Shown here: positions 57,490 through 64,000 of the stretch, piece after piece
How positions within the stretch are numbered: position 1 is the stretch's first letter
Layout of the letters: each line of letters begins with the position of its first letter
Assembly (NCBI GenBank): GCA_033807775.1
Contig: CM066312.1
Coordinates: 32,213,696-32,277,695 of the forward strand
Reading direction: 5' to 3'
Length of the DNA stretch: 64,000 nt
DNA from: Saussurea involucrata
Lineage: Eukaryota; Streptophyta; Magnoliopsida; Asterales; Asteraceae
Program-made: the position numbers and the translations under genes
Notes under the pieces: generated by a model
Database searches by the model: none
The model's input: the letters and a program-made list of their open reading frames with translations, nothing else
What the model was told of the DNA's origin: nothing

Positions 57490-57880
57490 ATTTCATCATT
57501 TTATGATGAAATAGTGGAATATATATGTATATTTACTTATATTTATGCATTTTATTTATGCATTTTATTTATGCACATTATTTATTCTTTATCCGTTTTC
57601 ATCATTTTATGATGAAATTGTGGAAGGTACATATATATAATATATTTATATATGTTTATGCATTTTATATATTCTTGATCCCATTTCATCATTTTATGAT
57701 GAAATCGTGGAATATAAATATATACTATACCTATATATTTATGCACTTAAATACTTGTCTTTACATTTGAAACTCTTCAATTTTATCGTTCTTACGATAA
57801 AATTTCGGTTTATATATATATGTACTATATATATATGTTTACGTTCTTTAAAACCCTTTTCGTCATTTATTGTGATGAAA
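57490..57880 (+). repeat. Five spaced hairpins in Gypsy-4 LTR
   Basis: Inverted pairs at 57490-57512, 57597-57617, 57683-57705, 57780-57803 and 57858-57880, about 80-110 bp apart. Stems are 8-10 bp (ATTTCATCAT with ATGATGAAAT in the first and third). Each is followed by a GTGGAA-like word and A/T-rich sequence. The fourth stem is ATTTTATCGT with ACGATAAAAT. Confidence 0.9.
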
Positions 57881-58340
57881 TTGCGGAAACTCTAATCTAA
57901 CAAGAACAATGTATAAACTCATTACGTTATAATATTAAAACACAACAAGGCATTTTATGACGATTTGGATAGTTAGTACCGAACCTTCGAGATTGGAAAC
58001 TCACTAGTGACCTTACGTTCATAGGTTTGAAGTAGGATCATCTCGAAGTACTTGTAGGAGATTCCCGGATTCTATCGCTTATCATGTGAGTTCACAGCCC
58101 ATTTTTCAATGTTTTACATATTTGGGGTGAAAAGCATGTCGTTACTACAATTATTTTACGCACCGATTCTATTACGCATCGATTTCACTGTTTATTTAAA
58201 ATACCGAATATTTCCCCCGTATACTTATGCGCTATGGTATGTATGCTTATGTTAGTTGATTCTGAGTTTTGCTATTAAGTCCCCGGTGATTTTACATTAC
58301 CCATTAGCTCATTTTGCAAGCCGCTTGATATATTATGGAT

Positions 58341-58628
58341 AATGTTAAATGGTTTTACCCATGTGGAATGATACCCACCGCTGAGGTAGAACTGAATATA
58401 TGTCTAAATGGTCTTACCCATGTGGAATCATACCCACCGCTGAGGTAGGACTGAATATAACGTTAAATGGTTTTACCCATGTAGAATGATACCCACCGCT
58501 GAGGTAGAACCGAACATGTGTCTAAATGGTCTTACCCATGTGGAATGATACCCACCGCTGAGGTAGGACTGGACATGTGTCTAATTGGTCTTACCCATGT
58601 GGAATGATACCCACCGCTGAGGTAGGAC
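58341..58628 (+). repeat. 61-bp tandem repeat in Gypsy-4 LTR (about five copies)
   Basis: Units carry TTACCCATGTGGAATGATAC and CCACCGCTGAGGTAGRAC. The copies differ at a few sites. Confidence 0.95.
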
Positions 58629-58731
58629 GTACGGGGCGTGATACAGTCAGTAGGTTTGGGTAGTGGCTCATTACTTTAACATGTAATTGCATACATTACT
58701 GTACCTTGCGCATGCTGACAAATGAATTCTT

Positions 58732-59010
58732 TATCCACTTGTGCGGATTTAAAACTATTTTACGACCGGTTATTTTATCCATTTGTACGGATTTCAACTG
58801 CTTTGATTTATCCACTTATGCGGATTTAAATCACTTTACAAAATCCACTTGTGCGGATTTAAACTATTTTGATTATCCCTTGTGCGGATTTAAACTATTT
58901 GACTTACCCACTTGTGCGGATTTAAACTATTTTGACTTACCCACCTGTGCGGATTAAAACTGTTTTCTATAACCGGTTGACTTATCCACTTGTGTGGTTT
59001 ATAAACTATT
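58732..59010 (+). repeat. 33-35 bp tandem repeat in Gypsy-4 LTR (about eight copies)
   Basis: Units are built on ATCCACTTGTGCGGATTTAA followed by a T-rich spacer. They diverge towards both ends. Confidence 0.92.
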
Positions 59011-59325
59011 TCGATGACAAACCGTGTTGTACTCATTAAACCTGTGATCTCACCAACTATTTTATAGTTGACCCTCTTATTTACATGCTTTTCAGGAAAT
59101 AGCAAGTAAGATTGGAACTTTAGAAGGCACCTCAAGTAGCTGCATTCAACACGTCTTTCCTTATCATGTCAAATTATGTTTTGGACAAATTTTATATTTT
59201 TGGAACAAGATGTATCTTTTGTAAAATTTTTATTCTATGACGATTGTGTGTTGTCTTCTACCTTACGCAATGAAATCTTTAGCTGTGACATCCCGTATTT
59301 CCGCTTTAGCGGGGTGTGACAGATT

Positions 59326-59337
59326 TGGTATCAGAGC
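59326..59337 (+). other. Primer-binding site of Gypsy-4
   Basis: TGGTATCAGAGC (followed by C), complementary to initiator-Met tRNA, four bases after the LTR. Confidence 0.9.
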
Positions 59338-59655
59338 CAAAGGTTATAGAGAATACCGGTCTTTCATTGGAAAAACCCAACTATAACCAAAAGTCCAAAA
59401 CTGACATGAAAATAACTGAACCTACTACTAGTATAACTAAGTCTAGAATGGTATTAACAGACTTTAATTAAACATAGACTGATCACCTATGTTCGATTAA
59501 GGAAGGTTAATGCGAGACTAGAAATGGTTATAGTAGGAGTATGTCAATTTTTACTTGCACTCTCTAGAAGCATGCTTAGTGCGTAGACATTGCATAGGAT
59601 AGACATATCACTTATGCGATTAGTTACTAAGTACACTTTTTTCTTCAGTTTCACT

Positions 59656-60800
59656 ATGTCATCATCGTCACCATCCTACACTCCTGATTCTTACTTGACC
59701 GATGTGTCGGATCACGTCACTGGTCAACCTCAAGTCAACCCACCCGAGCATCCGGGAAAATGAGAATCCTAAGAGCACTGAATCAGAACAGGAAGTGTCG
59801 AGCGAGCGAGATCCTTACGACGGACCGAGGGTGTCGCCAACCCCGGTACTACCCGACCGACCCTAATATTTGTCCAACCGAACCCTAGAGGGCCCTGTAT
59901 TAGGCAAACGGCGAGAAAAAGCGTCCCGATCCCGATCCGAGTAACACTTAGGTCAGAACGTCCGGAGGCACTGGAGCCACCGCGTATAATCATCGGCATG
60001 CTAATCGGACGAGTGTCCGGAATGCCTTGGGCGGAAGAGCAGTACTTAAGGGAAATGACGACCGAAATACAAGGCTGTCAGGTTTTGGAGAGCGTTAAGA
60101 CGGTTAGGCGGACCGCGATGAGGGCGGAGATTGCATGAGTGATTGGAGGAGTAGTACTCGCTATGCTTGTGTTGATGATTTTGATAGTTGTGTATTTGGG
60201 ATGGTTTTGATTAGTATGATTGATAGTTTGGCAGCTTTTCATAAGCCTTTTAGGTTCAGAGGAAAACATTTTCTTGTGGTTATTATAAACTAAGTATTTT
60301 GGGTAATTTTAAGTGATTGATTGTATTAGATCTAAAAACTTTAGTATTGATGTAGGATGAACCTCGAAATTTTGGTATTGGTGGCATTATCTAAAAATAT
60401 GAATGAATTTTTATATTGATGTTATCTGGATCACAGATAGGAAGATAGTGAGAATATCGGAGAAAAGGCTCAAGACTCTAGGCAGTTCAATGGTCCACAT
60501 CCAAAGTGTAACAAATGTAACTACCATCATGAAGGAGCATGCCCTGTTGTGGCGATTGTAAACGAGTGGGTCATTACACCAAGTACTGTAGGATGGAAAA
60601 GGGTGTCATTGATGGGAGAAGGGTATGTTTCGAGTGCGGAAGTCAGGATCACTTCCGGAGTAAGTGCCCGAGATTGGGTAAAAGGCCAAGCAATAGCAAC
60701 AGTGGGAATCATGCTAGGTAAACCAATCAGGGAAACCAAGGAGGCCAAGATCGAGGACGGGTATTTGTCATCGGAGCAGACAAAGCACGTCGCGACCCTA
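59656..60800 (+). pseudogene. gag: Gypsy-4 gag remnant
   Basis: The ATG at 59656 gives a Ser-rich start that stops within about 40 codons (TGA near 59761). Most of the capsid region appears to be deleted or unreadable between 59760 and 60440. At 60500-60680 a Cys/His cluster is readable (CGDCKRVGHYTKYC and CFECGSQDHFRSKC), two zinc knuckles of the gypsy type, in frame 60539-60721. No functional Gag is possible. Confidence 0.7.
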
Positions 60801-61553
60801 ATATGGTGACAGGTACATTTCTCCTAAACGACAATTATACATCAGTATTATTTGACACTGGAGCCGATAGGAGCTTTGTTTCGTTAGAATTTAGGCCTTT
60901 GATCAATCTAAAATCTAAGAAGATGCCGAATGCTTATATTGTTGAGGTTGCTATGGATATGAATTTGAGACCAAGGGTGTAATTATAGACTGTACCTTGA
61001 ATCTAGCAGATAAATTGTTTAGCGTTGATCTTATTCCTATTGAATTGGGGAGTTTTGACGTAGTAATAGACATGGATTGGTTATCCAAGAATCGAGCGGA
61101 GATCTGTTGTTTTGATAAGAAGATTAGAGTACCTTTGCAAGACAGAGAAACCCTAGTCATACAAGGAAACAAAATCGGAAGAAGCCTAGAGATAGTATCA
61201 AGTGTGAAAGTACATAAGTATTTGAGGAAGAAGTGCGTTACATTTTTGGCACTCATAGTTGAGAAGAAGTTCGAGGAAAGGCGAATCCAAGACATTCCGG
61301 TGGTGAAGGATCACCCGGAGGTGTTCCCCGACGATTTGCCTGGACTTCCCCCGTTTAGACAAGTGGAATTTCAAATTGACCTCATACCTGGAGCAGCACC
61401 CGTAGCTAAGGCACCGCTTAGCACCTGCCGAAATGCAAGAGTTGTTAAGCCAACTCCAAGAACTTCTGGACAAGGACTTTATTAGGCCAAGTTCCTCGCC
61501 TTGGGGAGCTCCAGTCCTGTTCATAAAGAAAAAAAAGGGATGGATCGTTTCGA
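60801..61553 (+). pseudogene. Gypsy-4 protease and RT N-terminus, three frameshifts
   Basis: The protease active site DTGADRSFVS starts near 60854. After a frame change near 60955 the reading continues with FDVVIDMDWLSKNRAEICC, then the RT start FPDDLPGLPPFRQVEFQIDL. Another shift near 61425 moves the PAEMQELLSQLQ block to a new frame, and a third near 61540 leads into the main RT frame. The catalytic Asp-Thr-Gly is intact. Confidence 0.85.
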
Positions 61554-62822
61554 ATGTGCATCGATTATAGGGAGATAAATAAGTTGACAATCAAGAACCG
61601 ATATCCTCTTCCTCGAATAGATGATTTATTCGACCAATTGCAAGGCGCAACTTATTTCTCAAAGATTGATCTTCGATCAGGTTATCACCAGTTAAGAGTC
61701 CGCAAGGAGGACATTCCTAAGACATCTTTTAGGACACGATATGGACACTACGAGTTTTTAGTTATGCCTTTCGGATTAACAAATGCACCAGCTGTGTTCA
61801 TGGATTTAAGGAACAGGGTATGCAGACCATACCTTGACAAGTTTGTGATCGTGTTTATCGATGACATTTTGATCTACTCTCGAATTAAGGAGGATCACCA
61901 GCATCACTTAAGATTAATTCTAGAACTTCTTAAGGAACAGAAACTTTACGCCAAATTCTCTAAGTGCGAATTTTGGATTAGAGAAGTACACTTTCTTGGT
62001 CATGTGATTGGAGAGAAAGGAATTCATGTGGACCCGGCTAAAGTGGAAGCCGTTAAGAAATGGGAAGCTCCAAAAACCCCAACAGAAATTCGTCAATTTC
62101 TGGGTATGGCGGGTTATTATGGGCGATTTATCGAGAACTTCTCAAGAATTGCTAAACCACTCACAACACTGACTCAAAAGGATAGGAAATTCATTTGGGG
62201 AGAACCACAAGAGGAGGCGTTCCAGCTATTGAAGAGAAAGCTGTGCAATGCACCAATTCTAGCGTTACCAGAAGGAACAGAAAATCTTGTGGTGTATTGT
62301 GATGCATCACATCGGGGATTAGGTTGCGTAGTAATGCAAAATGATAAGGTGATAGCATACGTCTCGAAACAATTAAAAGTTCTCGAGAAGAACTATACCA
62401 CACACGACTTAGAGCTTGGAGCTGTGGTGTTCGCGTTAGAGATTTGGAGACATTATTTGTACGGCACTAAATGCACTATCTTCACCAATCATAAGAGTCT
62501 TTCGTATATCCTAGACCAGAAAATGCTCAACATGAGACAAAGGAGATGGGTAGAACTACTCAGCAATTACTATTATGAAATTCGCTATCATCCAGGCAAG
62601 GCCAATGTAGCGGCCGATGCCCTGAGTAGGAAGGAAAGGGTAAATCCTTCACGTGTACGAGCAATGGGAGCGCTTGTACAAATGAGTTTAAAGACTCGAA
62701 TTCTTGAAGCTCAGATCGAAGCAATGAAAACGGAAAACCTGAAGGACGAGACCCTTCACGGTATGGAAGGTAGATTTGAAACTAAGGTTGATGGAGTACG
62801 TTATTTCAAGGACAAAATTTGA
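61554..62822 (+). pseudogene. pol: Gypsy-4 reverse transcriptase and RNase H (422 codons open)
   Basis: It opens with MCIDYREINKL and contains LRSGYHQLRV, the palm block FGLTNAPAVF, the catalytic FIDDILIYS (near 61855; both Asp present) and FLGHVIGEKGIHVDP. The RNase H starts near 62280 with VVYCDASHRGLGCV, followed by the YTTHDLELGAVVFAL Glu block and the TNHKSLSYIL region, in which the usual Asp of TDHKSL is Asn. It ends with YHPGKANVAADALSRKE. This is the best-preserved part of the element, but it is cut off from the protease by frameshifts and from integrase by TGA 62820-62822. Confidence 0.92.
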
Positions 62823-63751
62823 ATTCCAAAAGCCAACGTCGTACGAGAAATGGTTCTGGACGAAGCCCACAAGTCTAGATATCCCATTCATCCTGGAGCG
62901 GATAAGATGTACAAGGACTTAAGGAAATATTATTGGTGGCCAGGAATGAAGAAAGACCTTGCTTTGTACGTAGGGAAATGTTTGACTTGCTCAAAGGTCA
63001 AACCTTTATACTAAAAACCATTTTGTTTGTTGCAACAACCGGAGATTCCAAGTAGAAATGGGAGCAAATCACTATGGACTTTATAACCAAACTCCCGAGA
63101 ACTGCCAAAGGGCACGACTCGATTTGGGTTATAGTAAACCGATTCACGAAATCTGCACATTTCCTACCGATTAGGGAAGATTATGAGATGGAATAGCTTG
63201 CTCGGATCTACATCAAGGAAATTGTTACACGTCATGGAGTCCCAGTTTCCATCACATCAGATAGAGATAGCCGTTTCATATTTCGGTTTTGGCAGTCACT
63301 CCAAAGAGTGTTGGGTACACAATTGAAATTGAGTACTGCCTACCATCCTCAAACGGATGGGCAAAGTGAACAAACTATTCAAACGTTAGAAGACATGCTT
63401 CGGCATGCGTTTTAGACTTCGGAGGAAGTTGGAATAATCACTTACCTTTGGTCAAGTTTTCTTATAGCAATAGCTATCACCCTAGTATTCAGTGTACACC
63501 ATATGAAGCTCTGTATGGACGCAAGTGTCGATCACCACTTTGTTGGTTAGAGATTGGAGACACCCGATAGGGAAGCCAAGCGTCTTAAGCGAAGAAAAAT
63601 CCTGATAGTAAAAGTCCATTGGAACACAAGGCGTGGGCCTGAGTACACTTGGGAACGAGAGGATTACACAATACATAAGTATCCTCATCTCCTTGCTAGA
63701 AAACCTGTTAAAGCTAGTAACACTTGAATTTCGGGACGAAATTCTTTTAAC
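62823..63751 (+). pseudogene. Gypsy-4 integrase remnant with internal deletion
   Basis: The zinc-binding N-terminus is readable (HPGADKMYKDLRKYYWWPG, then CLTCSKVK) to about 63000. The core is present only in pieces in several frames with many stops (63010-63540). After the YGRKCRSPL block near 63510-63545 the sequence jumps to the last pol residues (EYTWEREDYTIHKYPHL, about 63640-63690), so roughly 200 codons of the C-terminal half are missing. Confidence 0.85.
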
Positions 63752-63761
63752 CGGGGGAGAC
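63752..63761 (+). other. Polypurine tract of Gypsy-4
   Basis: CGGGGGAGAC directly before the 3' LTR; the plus-strand primer. Confidence 0.85.
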
Positions 63762-64000
63762 TGTGACAACTGTCAAATTTACACCTCAGGTTAGAACTAC
63801 ATTGGATACCTCATTTTCTCATGACATAGTTCACACCGTGCAATTTTAGCAGTAAACGCGGTACGATAGGAAAATTCGAGAAATTTTTGCCTAAGAAATC
63901 CTTGAATTAGGAAAATTATCCATAAATCTCATAAAATGCCAATTTAACCTACATTTATACTACAAATATTTATGTAGTTGATAATTTATGTATTTCAATC
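63762..64000 (+). repeat. Gypsy-4 3' LTR, first 239 bp
   Basis: Same start as 55899 (TGTGACAACTGTC), with about three substitutions across the visible part. It continues beyond the window. Confidence 0.95.

Larger units (their letters stand above)
55899..59321 (+). repeat. Gypsy-4 5' LTR (3423 bp)
   Basis: It starts TGTGACAACTGTC and ends GCGGGGTGTGACA. It contains no gene. It holds a hairpin series (57490-57880), a 61-bp tandem repeat (58341-58628) and a 33-35 bp repeat (58732-59010). Short frames such as one over the last repeat are artefacts of the repeat. Confidence 0.9.
55899..64000 (+). mobile_element. Gypsy-4: Ty3/gypsy element with 3.4-kb LTR, runs off the window
   Basis: 5' LTR 55899-59321, primer site 59326-59337, gag remnant, protease, RT/RNase H, broken integrase, polypurine tract 63752-63760, and the first 239 bp of the 3' LTR (63762-64000). 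Over those 239 bp the two LTRs differ at about three positions, so insertion was fairly recent in spite of the coding damage. It sits in the Copia-4 gag; the left flank is TAGCA, and the right flank is outside. The wording of the integrase zinc region fits the Tekay/Del chromovirus group (inference). Confidence 0.9.

Noticed and set aside
58706..58957. An open frame with repeated Cys-Ala-Asp-Leu units
   Set aside because: It is the 33-35 bp tandem repeat of the Gypsy-4 LTR in one frame; it has no start context and the repeat is diverging.
58341..59010. Regularly spaced repeats that could look like a CRISPR array
   Set aside because: The units are contiguous tandem repeats without unique spacers, inside a plant LTR.

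Overview
The window is plant nuclear DNA made almost entirely of nested LTR retrotransposons. No host gene, tRNA, rRNA or CRISPR array could be supported. Evidence for a plant: Ty1/copia and Ty3/gypsy gag-pol modules, primer-binding sites complementary to initiator-Met tRNA (TGGTATCAGAGC), TG...CA long terminal repeats, 5-bp target duplications, and very large copia elements with a long extra gene after pol, which is the layout of the SIRE/Maximus copia lineage. A eudicot, possibly Asteraceae, is a guess from general knowledge only. Names used below: Copia-1 to Copia-4 and Gypsy-1 to Gypsy-4. || Layout. 1-1325 is an inverted partial copy of the Copia-1 post-pol region, joined head-to-head to a truncated gag. 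1326-28277 is Copia-1 (+), an old, broken SIRE-like copia whose 3' LTR is 27444-28277. Its pol is split at 4444/17480 by Copia-2 (4445-17479, +), a very young 13-kb relative with nearly identical LTRs. 28278-28741 is the tail of a gypsy-type LTR. 28742-32904 is Gypsy-2 (-), truncated in reverse transcriptase. 32905-33763 is the pol end plus partial LTR of Gypsy-1 (+). 33764-54402 is Copia-3 (-), a decayed relative of Copia-2 whose gag is split by Gypsy-3 (44052-51656, +), a young non-autonomous gypsy with a perfect GAACG target duplication. 54403-55898 is Copia-4 (-), a protease/gag fragment. 55899-64000 is Gypsy-4 (+), with a 3.4-kb LTR, a broken gag-pol and the start of its 3' LTR. || How the parts work together. 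Each copia element would encode Gag (nucleocapsid) and Pol (protease, integrase, reverse transcriptase, RNase H); in Copia-2, -3 and -4 these are separated by a conserved in-frame TAA. Copia-1, -2 and -3 also carry a 3' gene of about 1300 codons (called env-like only because of its position). In Copia-2 and Copia-3 this gene looks like an independent transcription unit: a TGACGTCA box, a CCAAT box, a CACGTG box and a TATATAAA box at matching spacing, a spliceable 5'-leader intron of about 390 bp, and a second intron of about 155 bp inside the coding region that joins two long open frames in phase. This cassette is the most interesting thing in the window. A second unexplained signal is a family-specific hexamer (CGCTGA/TCAGCG in Copia-2, CCTCTG/CAGAGG in Copia-1) scattered through LTR, leader and all coding frames on both strands. 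Gypsy-3 and Gypsy-4 LTRs carry tandem hairpin arrays, one of which shows compensating base changes.
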